From Lepidostoma basale (lineage: Eukaryota; Arthropoda; Insecta; Trichoptera; Lepidostomatidae): DNA of 64,000 bases. Both the position numbers and the translations under genes were made by a program. Positions within the stretch are counted from its first letter, which is position 1, and each line of letters opens with the position of its first letter. Under the pieces are notes generated by a model that saw nothing but the letters and a program-made list of their open reading frames with translations, had not been told where the DNA came from and made no database searches. Location: positions 245,848 to 309,847 of the forward strand of contig JAHDVF020001356.1 of NCBI GenBank assembly GCA_022606425.2, in the 5' to 3' direction. Below, one piece after another: positions 11,844-24,748 of the stretch.

Positions 11844-11845
11844 TT

Positions 11846-13967
11846 TGTCACGAGGAATTGATTATTAATGATAATACTTTGCACTGTGCTCCTGTGAACA
11901 AATGGATTTAACAAATAAAGTTTATAAGGTATTCTACAAATAAAGTTTAATAGTCGACAAACGCAAAAGTTACGATGTGTCGTAAGTTTGTAATATATTT
12001 TTCCCTTCTCTGCATACTTTCTTCGAAGAGCGATACGATAGTACGTAAGTGGTCATATTTGTGTTATTAAGATGTATGTTTATACTATGGAGTGATACGA
12101 ATAATCTTTACAACAATAATTAAAGTAACCGATAAGACCGAATTTATTTATTTGACCTTGGTGGTTTGACTCATTTGAGGTCAAATAAAAAAAGCTTACA
12201 TTGATCACCGTCAAAATGTAAGCTTGGTGAAACAAGTGACTGGAGGTCATGAGAGGATGTCGCACGTTTCCGATGAAATGGAAAAATCTTTTTGTATTTT
12301 CGCCACTGCGCGTTACCCGCGTATTGACAAAAAAGGGTTAAGCATTTTAATACCAGCATAGCCGGGATTGAAAGGGTCAACTCGCACATATTACACTTCA
12401 CATAATACAAAACAGGCCAAATTTTATGGCGCGAATTAACTTGCTACGTGAGTTATTTTAAATGAGGTTTCCTGAAACGATAAGCCTCCGAAGGACGGTA
12501 ATAATCTTCACATACGGCAAAGCCATTAAGCAAGTCTTCTTTTTTGACAATAAACGTTTTTAACGTATTATATCTAGCCCTTCTGTTTCAACTCACACTT
12601 TGCGTTGTTTAAAAAACACACCTGGACTCGGGAAAGATTACCATTCGGTAATACATTTTTAATTACGAAAGAAAGTTATGTGGGTGTGGGCACTTGTCTG
12701 AATAATTAACAGCGCCTGTACGTTACACAGCGCGCTTTTACCGACAGTTTCATCTTAAAAATAAAATGAAATATTTACGCTCCTCCACCTGAAATCGCAA
12801 ACATAATAAGTACTCCTTGTTATCGAGATCACCCCCATCTCCCAGGCGTGTCCCTGTACACCCCTAAGTGTCCATTTCATGTAATTCTAGTTATCCTTTC
12901 TCTTAATGGACCCTACAATAAACCTAGATTGTAGCGCCCACGAACCTTGGAAATGGTTCGCCCTTTCCAAACTCTTAATTATACAGAAAAAGCATCAAAG
13001 CATTTATACATTTTCTTAGTGGTAGCTACCAGCACTGGGCTTCTTTCTACTTTGTGCCGGGTCAGTAGATAGGTATCTTGAATTACGCGGATCAGGGTGA
13101 GAGTTACTCCATCGGGACCTAGCCTGGGTTGGATAACTCCAGGGCGAGGTTCACGCTGATAAATATGATAATTGGAACGAGATGGCAAACTAAAATAAGA
13201 TTTGCTCTACGGATATCTTAATATTTAATATTTTTATGTGTTGCTATTTATATCACTTTATTACACAGTATTTAGAGCAATGAAACCATTTGTTAACGAT
13301 TAAAGTAACATTGATGATAAAATATTTGTACAATTGCAATTCAAATTATAAACAATATAAACTATATATAATTCCATGCCTTCCATAAATTGGTCTAAAA
13401 TTCATTTTAATCAACCATTCAGGGCTTTCATTTTAAATAATATTTAGATCTACGTTCATATCAATAAACGAAAAATGTGTACTTATAGAAGCGCCCCAAT
13501 AAAGATGTAAATAATTATAATTTTTTTAGTTATTAAAAAAACAATGCCGTACTTTAAATGAAACGGTTGTAGCAATTTAAATGTTTTTTAAAGTGTATTG
13601 GCTGTCTGTGTATGGAATAAAATAATATATTTTAAATAGTCCATTGTTTTGGCCGAAACATTATGATAACATTTTAAAACTACTAAATTGAATAACATTG
13701 AATATATTTTATTCACAAAACACTGTCTATTTACAACACATCTATTGGGAGTTGATTTATCACAAAATATCATATCAAGATACACACACTAAACGAGTTT
13801 TCCAAATAATGAAGAGTTACATTTTTCAAGATAAGCCGAGATAAATAAACTTATTAAATTTAAAAAAACAGTGATTTTATTAATTTCAATTTAGTAAAAC
13901 TTATATTTTTGTGGTGTCGATAAAGCTTTGACCTTTTGGACGTCATACTACCCTTATCAATGCCGAC
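11846..13967. other. Non-coding, no recognised gene
   Basis: AT-rich. Contains a small hairpin at about 12191-12224 (AAGCTTACATT with AATGTAAGCTT). The piece at ~13635-13675 (TTGTTTTGGCCGAAACATTATGAT) recurs near 23760. No gene recognised. Confidence 0.45.
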
Positions 13968-13968
13968 T

Positions 13969-13996
13969 CATTCATCATCATCATCATCATCATCAA
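13969..13996. repeat. (TCA)n microsatellite
   Basis: Nine or so TCA units in a row. Confidence 0.9.
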
Positions 13997-14129
13997 TTAA
14001 TTTTTCTAAAGTCGAAGGTATCCATCAATTTTCGTTCCGGTTGGCTTGGGGTTGAATCCCCCGTGCCTGTTTGCTTTTAAAAATCACTATTGGTACTAAA
14101 AGTGAGTGAACTAACACCTTAATTGTAAC

Positions 14130-14400
14130 TTCAATTCTTCTTCAGCCTTCTTTCCTCTACTGCTGGATATAAGTCTCTTCCATTTTTCTCAAATAATCCC
14201 TATCTTGTTCCTTCTATGATATATCCAGGTCGTCCCAACTTTAGGGTAATATCTTCAGTCCGTCTTTAAGGTGATGTCCTGACACTTCTTTTCTCTTTTC
14301 AAGGCCTGAATTGGTAGGTGAATTTTAGGTACCAATTGTCTATATGTCCACTCCATTGACACTTCAAATCAGCTGTACGATCCGCGATGTCGGCATCTTT
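14130..14400 (-). pseudogene. RTE-like LINE 3' end
   Basis: Reading the minus strand with frameshifts gives ADIADRTADLKCQWSGHID, then a REGRPGY-like region and EEERRLKKN near the (GAA) end. This is the order of the extreme C-terminus of RTE ORFs (ADR-A-LKW-WAGHI, GRP-RW-DD). The plus-strand end at 1690-1880 and the minus-strand piece at 46212-46395 are relatives. Confidence 0.6.
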
Positions 14401-14477
14401 GGTTCGGCGTCTAATTAATTCATTTCATATGTCTCTTCTTCGTGGTTATTATCCTGTAGATTGGCCTGCAACAGGCT

Positions 14478-14725
14478 TTACTCATTTCCTCGTCTTTTTA
14501 CTTCTATGTAGCTACCACGGCGCATGTCTCCCATCATCTGGTCCATATAGGCGTCCCTTAGGCGGCCTCTGCAATTTCTGCCCTCTACCATTCCCTTTGC
14601 GATAGTAATAAGCAGGCTGCCTATGTTATGACCTATCCTCGTAACCTCGCTGTTTTGGATGTGTTCCGACCAATGGATTCCCATCATGCGTCTGTAGTAC
14701 CACACTTCAAAAGCAGCTAGACGTT
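14478..14725 (-). pseudogene. LINE family B fragment
   Basis: A 75-codon frame starting in a FEVWYYRRMMGIHWSEHI block, followed by IGHNIGSLLITIAKG and MVEGRNCRGRLRDAY. This is the characteristic segment after the RT domain in a family also present at 20104-20319, 59155-59540 and 60433-60560. Broken on both sides. Confidence 0.65.
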
Positions 14726-15580
14726 AATTAGATTTTAGATTCATTAGTTAAACGCTAGCTACCTAGATTACATAAGTAAATAAAATTATAAATGCTATGT
14801 TTGAATTTGTTTCTTCACCATCAATAAATAATGTTTAGTTTGATGAAAGTAAAACCTTATATTTGGGATTTTAAAAAGAAGAAATGATCTGATTACAGAA
14901 GAACAGTGGAGCTATAAAAAATCGACCCGTGCAGAGCTTTAGTTCCGCTCGATATAATCGCTCCGCTCTACAACATAAGGGTGATTTTTTATTCATAGAA
15001 CCCTGGCAGATCGCCGCTATAGATCTTCCTTACAGCATACGGTTGCTTAGCGGAAGCAATCTCCCGCGGAGCCCCGACTGCACCCGGCCGCAAACAAACG
15101 TCACTAAGTGAAGTGGCAAAAAATCGGAGACCGCGAATACAACCGTCCGCTTTGTGACAAGCAGCTGCACTACAGCGGCGCTCTCATGGGCGGCATCTAT
15201 TTATTCCGGACTCTTAAACGGCTTTTCATTTGAAAATTCTTGGAAGGTTGCTTTTTCTACTAAGTTACTGAAAGCACCGTAGCTGAAAAGATAAATCATA
15301 ACATATATTTGTATAAACTCAATCAGTAACTTCTAAGATCAATCAAATTAAAAAAAAATCTAATTGTATCTGAAATTTATGTTTTTTTTTTCTTACAAGA
15401 GAAGCATGCCCTCAACCTAGAAAAATGATTCCGGGATAAGATTATCCAGGATTGTAATAACCCTTAAGAGTTGTCCTTAGTCAAAGTAAGAAAGCGCTAC
15501 AGTTATTAAATTTCTAGATAAATTCTTTTAAAATTTTCACTGTTCCTCATAAATTAAAAAAAATGCCACTAGATTCTATG
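14726..15580. other. Non-coding, no recognised element
   Basis: Contains a moderately GC-rich patch at 15000-15200. No gene or repeat recognised. Confidence 0.4.
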
Positions 15581-15663
15581 GATAGGTGGCTGAGAAGATA
15601 GCTTGGAATCTCTATTCTGTTAGCCGGTGGGTCTCCGGTTCAAATCCCGCGTGAGTTTTTTTT
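15581..15663 (+). repeat. tRNA-like relic or SINE head with T-run
   Basis: A-box-like TAGGTGGCTGAGA is followed 40-50 bases later by the B-box match GGTTCAAATCC (15637-15647) and an eight-T run that could stop Pol III. The two ends do not pair as an acceptor stem, so a functional tRNA is unlikely. It resembles the minus-strand SINE head at 33579-33641. Confidence 0.5.
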
Positions 15664-18170
15664 CCAATATATAATCTCAAATAACTACTATTCGTTATCT
15701 CTGTTCATTTAACAGTTAAAAAAAATGTTCAAATGATGACATAACAAGTATGAAATCTCAAAGCTTCGATTTAAAATAACGTACTACACGACGAAGAAAT
15801 ATATAAACATTAACAATATAACATTGCGATGATATGACTTTTATTTCTGTTTTTAAAAATGACTCTGAGAATGCAATGTTTTGGTCTTATAATATTGTTA
15901 ACCTGATCCGAACAAACGTTGTATAGAGTACAAGATGGATGAATGCTATGTAAGCAATTTAAATGCAACCATGAATCCACATAATGCGTTTGTAAGTTTT
16001 CACATAGAGAAACAAAATGTTCCTATCTTCTTCCACTGTAAGTGCCCTAAAGTAATATATTCCGCTTGTTTCCAAGTACTTATACTCCCTTGTTTTAAAA
16101 AATAAACTGTGTAAAGAATTATAAGACAATAATCCTTGTTGATAAGAAAGTTTTTGGCGTTGTCAACGATAACCCGGAAAAGTGTTTCATTTTACATAAT
16201 AATTTACATTTCCCACCCCTACCGCGACCGACGCCCGCCCTCCGCTCGGAGCCCTCGCCAATTCCATTTTGTCTTTTATTGTGATATTCGACGATTGTTT
16301 AACTCCGAGCAGTTTTAAGGTTAGTGTCAAACTTTTGATAACGGTCGCGAAAAGTGAATATGAAAATAACTGTCGAAGACTGTGGAAATAAATTTACATA
16401 TCTATCCTGTTACGGTGAATAAAACTCCTCCCCTCTCGCGCTCGTTAATATAACATCCAACGCGAACAGCTTCCACAATCATTATGTACCAACTTTCGAA
16501 TTGCTGGTCATTCAAATCATGTACACAGAATGTTAATTTATTGTCCGTAAATAGTGGAATCGATGTTGTTTCGTGCACTTAAACTAATTGATCAATTATG
16601 TATTCTTCCTAAAAGCTCTTAACTCATCCGTTCTGCGTAATTCATTACAGTATTATGTCAACGCACATAAGTGGCGGGTTATCTCCCGGAATACACTATC
16701 ATGTTTCACAGATATTTTTTCTCCTCCAATAAAGTAAAGAATATCCTTAGGCTCTTTATACGTATTTTTCAGCAAGCTAGCAGCCATCCAATAAGCCGGA
16801 CTGAACAGAGCGCAGTCAATATTTAATATTAGTCACCTGGTTAAAAAAGGAATTCAATTCGTACACGGTCAATTGTTAATACGGTATTTGTGAAATGTTT
16901 CTTTCTTTTTTGTGAGAGACTTCTGAAAATAAAGCAAGTGGAGCGAGGACAGGGGTATTGGTCGGGCGCCGATAGGGCGATAATTTTCCAACTGACGAGG
17001 ACGTGTCGGGAATAGCGAGCGCCTGTAAAATTATCAGAATCGATGGGAAATGACGAAAGGAAATCCTCTTACATGAAATAAGATTAACGACTTGGATATG
17101 TTTTGTATCGCGATAACATTTTTACATGGACTCGAGTCTACGTTAAAGAAGCCGGTCTGGTTATTTTTATTTGACTACTGCCATGTCACTATTGTAGACG
17201 ATTAGGATGAGACCTTTGATATAGCACGGAATTATTTTTTGTTTATTTTATTTTGTAATAAAGTGAAGATTTTGAAAAAATCAACATTTAATTATATGAG
17301 TGAAGAGTTGTTGCCTTTGGCGTACAAGCACTTTATTAAAACCAATTTGTAAATAAGAATCAGAAGGTCAGGCCGCGCACTCCGCACTTGTTAGCGCAAG
17401 AGGCTCTATTTATCTTTACTTAAACACTTAGACGCCGGACTGGGGCCACAATTGAATAAATCACCCTTTCTTAATTTTTGTAAAAAGAGGGCCGATGTCG
17501 GTATTTCCGGCTAAACTTTTCCTAGCAGCTTTGCTAAATTTATCGCGGCACACATTGCGGTACTCTCGCTAATCTTTGTAAATAGTCATCCGGCAGAACT
17601 ATGCGGATGTATCGGCAAGGCGCTGACAATGAGGCTCCCAAAGATGAATAGTACAAATAAATCTGCTAAAAAAAGCTTCGCAAAGCCCGAAAGCTCTCCA
17701 ATTCCGACGCTTTTCTTGATATATTTGAGCCCCTCAGTAGATATTATTATGAAGAAAGAGCCAAAGGCCGATACACTCCGAGTGTATTACCGGTTCCGGA
17801 AGGGGAAGAAACATTCTCTTAACAATTTATATTTCCACTTAAATTATTTCGCATAAATTTTTTATCACGCTTCAAGAATTTAATGTTAATGCTTTTTTTG
17901 AGCTGTTTAGGCATGTGTTTACACGCGTACAGCTCTCCGTATCTCGAGTCGCACATCGGCGGTGTGAATATTTGTTGAATTCCGTTGTTTGTGTTTTTAA
18001 ATTAATCAAATTTCGGTGAACACACATTCACAAATAAATTACACTCGATGAGTCAAACACGCATAAGTTAAATAGCAGCGAGAAACTGAATTATCGAATA
18101 CACATTAAGACAGTGAGCAGTATAAAGATATAAAGTGAGTTTTCAAATCAAATCAATTTGTTTTTTTTAA
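15664..18170. other. Unique non-coding DNA
   Basis: No transposon or gene recognised. It has patches of higher GC content and low repeat density (16190-16280, 16930-17080, 17370-17620), which is what one expects of host intronic or intergenic sequence. The open frames here are short and lack support. Confidence 0.45.
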
Positions 18171-18171
18171 T

Positions 18172-18568
18172 GTATACAAATACTGGATTTTACCCATTGC
18201 GGGTTAATCATTTTTAAGGATTAATTGTATCTCAATAGAGATGAAGATGTAAATTGTTATTTTGGAAACAGAATATGGTAGTCGAGGCGTTTACATTTAT
18301 TCTTAATAGATGGTGCTAGTGTAGATTGACTTAAAAATGTGAAATGTTCTTAACATAGTAGCATATATATTATACATCTTTCAAAAAATTGTTAGACGTG
18401 GTGGTCGTAAGAAGGGCGGAATGGGGAATATTATTAACATAAAGTGATCGCTTAACCCAACCAATGACAGGTCTAAAATCCTTTAAACGCCTCGACTACC
18501 ATATTCTGTTTCCGAAAAAAACAATTTACATCTTCGTCTCTATTGAGATACAATTAATCCTTAAAAAT
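18172..18568. repeat. TIR element family H2, full copy
   Basis: Terminal inverted repeats of ~85 bp. The left arm begins ATTTTTAAGGATTAATTG at 18210 and includes TCTCAATAGAGATGAAGATG and AGAATATGGTAGTCGAGGCG. The right arm is its reverse complement, ending CAATTAATCCTTAAAAAT at 18568. The left flank from 18172 (TGTATACAAA, ATTTTACCCATT) is shared with the copy at 48541, so the mobile unit may extend beyond the hairpin. No ORF. A non-autonomous DNA transposon is the simplest reading. Confidence 0.75.
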
Positions 18569-19620
18569 CAAATCAGTTTATTTCATCAATAGACATTACA
18601 AAATTAATTTTTAATGCATCAAGTGAGAACAGGGCAAATTATATATTGTGTATAATATACTACCAGAAACCCACGAGAGATGGTTCGACATTAGGAAGAA
18701 GGATAATTTGCCTTTTGAACGTACTTTCACTAATATGAAGTTTTGCGCTGCACAATACAACGCTAATTCTGGGATGATTGTTCGAGGACTAATCTGCTAG
18801 CTGTAGCTGAGAAATAAGAAATGTCATTCAGCGCTAATGGCGTGACGGAGTCTCACCTGTTTTCTGTTTGGAGTGTTAAGGGCTCCGCATTAAGGGTGAT
18901 TACTGAAGGGCATATCGCCGCGGCGCTGGTGCGGGCCAGGTGTCGGTAATGAGCGCCCAGCGCCGCGCGGACCGGCGGCGGCAGAATCGGCGCGAGACAG
19001 TCGCCCGATGCGCGTCTCGCTGAATATAAAAAATTAAAATACGAAATTTCCGTCACGTATTCCGCAAAGTTTCTTTAAGGCTAAAAATATGTACGTATGT
19101 ATATTTTTTCATGGCGTAGACCCATTTTTGGGGTCTTCGTGCGTAAAGAACATTTATTCTAAAGACTTTTTTTCTATTGACAAAATAAATATGAGAATAT
19201 TGGATTGTTCACAACGCCCCTCGGTCGGGAATTTGTGATTTTTTTGAATCCGCTCCCGGCGCGAAATTCGCCGCGTATTTGTATTTAGAATTTTTATCTC
19301 TGCTGTTTTATCTAGAAAGCGCTGTGAACTTGATGTTCAGTTTAAACGTCTAGGAAGATGAGAAACGATAACTTCTCATGTGAAACTTTCCTCCATACAT
19401 ACAATATGAGCTTACGTAGAACTATACAATCCATAAAATATATTTATTTATACAAATATACATATATGCAAATATTGTTTCCGCTGAAGATAAAATCTAT
19501 TGTATGAAATTTTGTTCTGGTTCATAGCATACATTTAAAAGTCTTAAGATTTTTACAAGAAACAAAACACTGTTTTTTTCCGCTTTTGAGTTTATTTTCG
19601 TAAACATGTTAAGAAGATTT
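18569..19620. other. Non-coding, GC-rich patch inside
   Basis: 18890-19030 is strikingly GC-rich with CpG-dense runs compared with the surroundings. No gene recognised. It could be a conserved regulatory patch, but nothing in the sequence proves it. Confidence 0.4.
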
Positions 19621-19627
19621 TACACAT

Positions 19628-20490
19628 TTATCGTTCATCATCAAAATCATCATCATCGTCTGTCCTTCTTGTCCGAGGAAAACTGTCCTTCGTGGTTGTG
19701 GGTCCATATGTGACATAAGAGCCCATTACTGGACCCACATATTCTTGGGCATCTGGGGCAGGGGAAGGCGCTGGCAGTGGAGCTGTCACGTCACCGTCTA
19801 CCGATGGCCTTGACTTTCTCCTCCTCCTCTCTGTGGCTTTGTCTCTAAGCTGTACTTCAAATTCCTGCGTACCTTTATGTGCTGTTATTCTCCACGTAGG
19901 TCTCTCTTCTGCAGTCTTTTCCAGCAATCACAATCGATGTTTGTCTTTTGGAGGTTTGCTTTGAGGAAGTCCTTGAAGCGTTTCCTTTGACTACCGTATG
20001 AACGTTTCACTTGGGTCAGCTGAGAGTACATATTCTTCCTTGGGAGTCTTGTTTCAGGCATTCTGATGACGTGACCAGCTCTGAGCAATTGTCTCTGAAT
20101 GATCTTCTTCTTCACCCCAACGTTGGCGATCACCTCGGCGAATCTGTCCCTGTCCTGCGCTGCTCGGAACAGCTCCTCCACACTTTAGCTGCCGGTCCAC
20201 TCCCTCACGTTTCGCAGCCAGGACATTTGTCTCCTACCGGGCCCTCGGCGTCCCTCAACTTTCCCCTCCAATATCAGTTGGAGAAGGTGGTACTTTTCCC
20301 CACGCAGTATATGAATTTCAATGATGACAGCCTCAATACTAGTCATATTGACCTCAGTAAGTATGCTGTCATTTGTCCGTTTGTCTTGACATTTCAATTT
20401 AAGGTTCCTTCGTAGACAGCGTTGGAAGTATCGCTCTAGGGCTTTTATGTGTCTTCTGTATGGGGTCCAGGTTTCTGAGATATTTATCAT
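19628..20490 (-). pseudogene. LINE family A C-terminal region, carrying a nested LINE
   Basis: Outer element. From the 5' side on the minus strand: ETWTPYRRHIKALERYFQRC, then KCQDKRTNDSIL and TSIEAVII. An interruption follows (20104-20319), and then IQRQLLRAGHVIRMPETRLP, the QLTQVKRSYGSQRKRFKDFL block, WKRLQKRDLR, a charged stretch and a degraded zinc-finger-like end before an ATG-rich simple repeat. The order is that of RTE/BovB-type ORF C-termini. Frameshift near 19900, and a TAG/TAA-type stop at 20182-20184 inside the inserted part. The RT core is absent. Confidence 0.8.
20104..20319 (-). mobile_element. LINE family B 3' end inserted in LINE A, TSD AATGAT
   Basis: A 216-bp insertion in the same orientation as its host LINE. 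It encodes RGEKYHLLQLILEGKVEGRR, MSWLRNVREW, then after a stop VEELFRAAQDRDRFAEVIAN, and ends in (AAG)n. AATGAT flanks it on both sides (20098-20103 and 20320-20325). Removing it joins SIEAVII directly to QRQLLRAGHV, restoring the expected order of family A. A typical 5'-truncated target-primed insertion. Confidence 0.8.
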
Positions 20491-21117
20491 TAAGAGAACG
20501 ATAAAAACAGTTCATATCGTTCTCCCGGTTGGAGCGTATATTATATTTAAGTAAATAAAAATGAACTACTTTAAACAATGCTGTTTTCTCGAATAAAAAT
20601 GTTAAAAAGTAACTTATTATTTTCTAATACATTACTGGTACATTTGAAAATTCTTTGTGATTACTAATATTTATTAAAAAATTTGGTTGGTACTACTATG
20701 GAAGTTAAGACATATGAAATATTTATCTTGAAAATGGAGCAGCGGTCCCAAAAATGTTGGTAAATAAAGTAAAACTACAAATTAAATTATTTCAAATGAT
20801 TACGTTCTCTTTTCTATAAGTTTTATTTCATATAATGGTTAATACTTGTTAATATTATCAAATGTATAATTAATTCTTTAAATTAACGATTTATTTATGA
20901 ATAAAAACACTGTTTTATTCCTCTTTTGTATTTATTTTTAGAAGGTTTACACCTTCATCTTCGGGAGAACTATATAAACTTTATATAGTTAAAAGATTGA
21001 TATAATCTTTATATCGGTAAATAATAAATAATCTTTATATCATTTTGGAATTCCTCAGTGTAAACGCCTTAAGTTATCTAAAATTAATTATATTAACTTA
21101 ATCCCCTTTTGGTGTTC
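20491..21117. other. Non-coding AT-rich DNA
   Basis: Contains short inverted AT repeats at 20965-21045 (ACTATATAAACTTTATATAGT). No gene recognised. Confidence 0.45.
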
Positions 21118-21570
21118 TTATTACGATCCTTATATTTGGAAGTGAAGCATGACACTGACAAGAGAAGGATAAAAGCAGACTTAATGCCGTAGAAATGAGA
21201 TCTCTATGACGAATGTATTTGAAGTCTGTATATGATAGTGTTAAATACAAAAAAATGGGAAATGAATGCGGTACGAATTAATGTGTTTTGAACAAAATAA
21301 TGAAACGGTTGTTCATATGGTTTGGACACATGGAAAAATTGAGTGAAGACATCATGGAAAATAAGGTATATGTAAACGATTTGAATGGAGCTAGTCAAAG
21401 AAGAAGGCCAAGGAAAACGTGGCACGATCAAATCAATCAAATATTAATTGTTTATTACGTCAGAAGTTGGAGAAATCGACGTGCGTGCATGACACGATGT
21501 ATGAATGTAGATGAATCGAGAGACTTATCTCAGGACTGAACAGTTAGTTAGTTAGTTAATTAGTTAATCC
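21118..21570 (+). pseudogene. LINE-G copy, convergent with the next
   Basis: From the post-RT block (GSEA, NAVEMRSL) through KRLFIWFGHMEKLSED, RPRKTWHDQINQIL and RRACMTRCMNVDESRD to a truncated 3' end with TTAG repeats at 21541-21568. Part of the usual 3' UTR (the GGCGTGATGG block) is deleted here. Frames are broken at the 5' side. Confidence 0.8.
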
Positions 21571-21612
21571 CATTTTTAACATGTAATATTTCGAATCATA
21601 TTTTTTTGCAAT

Positions 21613-22288
21613 CTTAACTAACTAACTAACTAACCATCACGCCGTCTCCCCGAAGGGGTAGGCAGAAAGAATGGACTGCCACACTTTTCTTTCCTGACAT
21701 ATTTCTCTCGCTTCCTCAACATTCATACATCGTGTCATGCACGCGCGTCGATTTCTCTGACTCCTCACATGGCCGATATTCAATATTTGATTTATTTGAT
21801 CATGCCACGATTTCCTCGGTCTTCCTCTATTTCTGGTTCCATTTACATCATTAACATATAATTTTTTTACCATTATTTCTTCATTCATTTTTTCAATATG
21901 TCCAAACCATCTTAATGATCCTTTCATTATTTTGTTCATGACACCAACATTCGCACCGCATTCACTTCTTATATTTTCATTCGACACTCTATCATACACA
22001 GAGTATCTACACATTCGTCTAAGAGATCTCATTTCTACTGCATTTATTCTACTTTAATCCTTCTTCTGCCAGTTCCATGCTTCGCTTCCATACATAAGGG
22101 TCGGTAGAAGAACACCGTTGTGCACTGCCATTGTAGCTTTTTTGGATAGGTTTTTGTTTGCGATGACAACTTTAAGTGCACCAATCACTTTGTTGCCTGC
22201 CCCAACCCTTCTTTCAATATCCCTTTCCACTCGCCCATCTCTTGTTAACATACTACGTAAATACACGAACGCAACTACTTCACATTAA
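21613..22288 (-). pseudogene. LINE-G copy, minus strand
   Basis: Tail (TTAG)n at 21613-21633, then the canonical 3' end with CCCCTTCGGGG. Two frames hold the protein: 21637-22032 (131 codons, MRSLRRMCRYSVYDRVSNEN to the stop) and 22054-22266 (RDGRVERDIERRVGAGNKV to YGSEAWNWQKKD). They are interrupted by a single in-frame stop region at ~22050. Truncated before the RT core. The two tails of this and the preceding copy lie ~45 bp apart and face each other. Confidence 0.85.
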
Positions 22289-22290
22289 TC

Positions 22291-22979
<689 letters not shown>

Positions 22980-23067
22980 TCTGATTTTGAAAATTTGGTT
23001 TGGTTCATATGGTGCTCCCGTCAATTTGGAGATATTTCGTGTATAAGTGAATTGTTTTGGTCATATC

Positions 23068-23299
23068 ATTGTATTTCAGATAATTTGTTTTAGATTTATA
23101 ATGTAGACGTTGAACGATCGAAGTGTGCGCGGGAGATGCCTATTGGTGGCGATGAGGTTCGCAACCCATCACACCGCGTCTCCCGCGGAGCGAAAAGAGA
23201 AGGATGGAGTGCCGCATCAGTAAAAGTGTGACAGTCCATTTTTTCTGCCTACCCTTTCGGGGAGACGGCGTGATGGTTAGTTAGTTAGTTAGTTAATAA
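23068..23299 (+). mobile_element. SINE-G copy 2
   Basis: The copy with the least damage in its core: GCGCGGGAGATGCC pairs with TCTCCCGCGG, and the inner GGTTCGCAACC hairpin is intact. The 3' end (CTGCCTACCCTTTCGGGGAG, GGCGTGATGG) and the (TTAG)5 tail are those of LINE-G. Homology to copy 1 begins at about 23068 (ATTGTATTTCAGATAATTTG). No clear target duplication. Confidence 0.8.
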
Positions 23300-23489
23300 A
23301 ATAAAAATAATTTAACACAAAATGTTCTTTTTAGATGGTGCACATATTGTCTGTTTAATTTATGTTCCACGTATACACTGTTTGTTTTAATTTAGCATAT
23401 AATATAAGAACACATAATGTTTTTTTCGATGTTGCACATGTTGAAATTAAATTGTAAGTAATAAAAATATGTTGAAAACTTACGTTATT

Positions 23490-23605
23490 CATATTTAAAT
23501 GACATTTTATAAGGCCTTAGCAAGACGAAACATGTCATTTCTATCTAATATAATGAAATTTCATGAAAACAAATGTTTTCAATCGTATTCATTCATTAAT
23601 TAAAA
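23490..23605 (-). repeat. Hairpin MITE family H1, single-arm copy
   Basis: AAGGCCTTAGCAAGACGAAA, CATGTCATTTCTATCTAATA and CATGAAAACAAATGTTTTC match the reverse complement of the H1 arm. Confidence 0.6.
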
Positions 23606-24544
23606 CAGACCCTGAAACCTATTTGAATAATCAAAATATACGAATATATTTGGGAAATAAAATTTGTTTAATTTCATGTCAAATACTTAATTTAAAAATC
23701 AAAATTATACACATTGGATTTCTAAAATGATATGATATGAAGATAATGTTTTAAGTAGTCTATTGTTTTGGCCGAAATAATATGATACCTTAACAGTTTA
23801 AGACAAAGTTTTTTCCACATTTGATTTAAAATTTAATAATATAAATACGCTAACTCTTAAAGCATCGTTTTTGTGTTGTTATTACCTCAAGGATGCGTTT
23901 TGACGTGTTTTCAAATCTAAAAGTATGAACGATCGGTTAGAAAATAACATAAAATAAATATGCAAGTTCATCGACTTGTATCGAAAGTTTTACACCTCCA
24001 TTATCAAAAGAACGATATAAATTCAATATACATTATATGTAGTTCTCTGGATGATGGATGAGTAAAACCTTAAAAATATAATCAAATTTGAAAAAAAGAG
24101 ATTTAATAAATAAAATTATATAATAAATAAAAAAACATTTTAGTATTTTTTAAACAAAATATCAATATAAAAATAATTTGAAACAGTGGTTACCTAAAGT
24201 AATAGAATATAACTATTTGTTCTCATTAAATGACCCTTCATAAGATCGGCAGTAAATTTCAGATTATAAAACTTTTTAAACGGGAAATTTAATCTCAAAG
24301 GTTTTTAAGCTATAAAAGTTCAACTTTTGCTTCCTCTTAGCTCAGTTTTTTTCTCTACAGAGATAAGATTTAAATACCTTGGTTATAAACTATACAAAGC
24401 CAAAAAATAATCTATGTTTTTTGTTATTATTTGTATGAACTTTGTGGTCAAATGTGATAAACTGCTGGTGATAATTTACGACTGATCGTTTTTTAAGATT
24501 TTTTTGATTTGATGTTTGATTTGTATACATTTTATAGTTTCGTA
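23606..24544. other. AT-rich non-coding DNA
   Basis: Contains a repeat of the 13.65-kb piece at ~23755-23790 and an imperfect inverted repeat at ~23998-24062. No gene recognised. Confidence 0.4.
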
Positions 24545-24748
24545 AAAACTTTGGTTCCAGCCTTTGTATATGGAAGCGAAGTATAAAACTAGCAGAATAA
24601 AGATCAGAACCAAAAAAACGTGGTTTAGATGAAATCCCTTATACTAATGTGTGATAAAACGGCGTATGTCAGCATTTAAAATGCTGACATTTATAAAAGG
24701 AACACTACGTTGGTTAAGACGAATGAAATGCATAGATAAAAATGTGAG
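24545..24748 (+). pseudogene. LINE-G copy, left half split by piggyBac
   Basis: Degenerate post-RT part: the VPAFVYGSEV block, then the LRWLRRMKCIDKNV region, which corresponds to LRWFGHMERM-EERMVKK. It stops exactly at the TTAA of the piggyBac insertion. The continuation is at 26470. Confidence 0.65.

Noticed and set aside
15581..15655. Functional tRNA gene
   Set aside because: B box is good, but the ends do not form an acceptor stem and no clear anticodon arm is seen.
17629..17856. 75-codon frame with basic N-terminus
   Set aside because: No recognisable features and no splice context.
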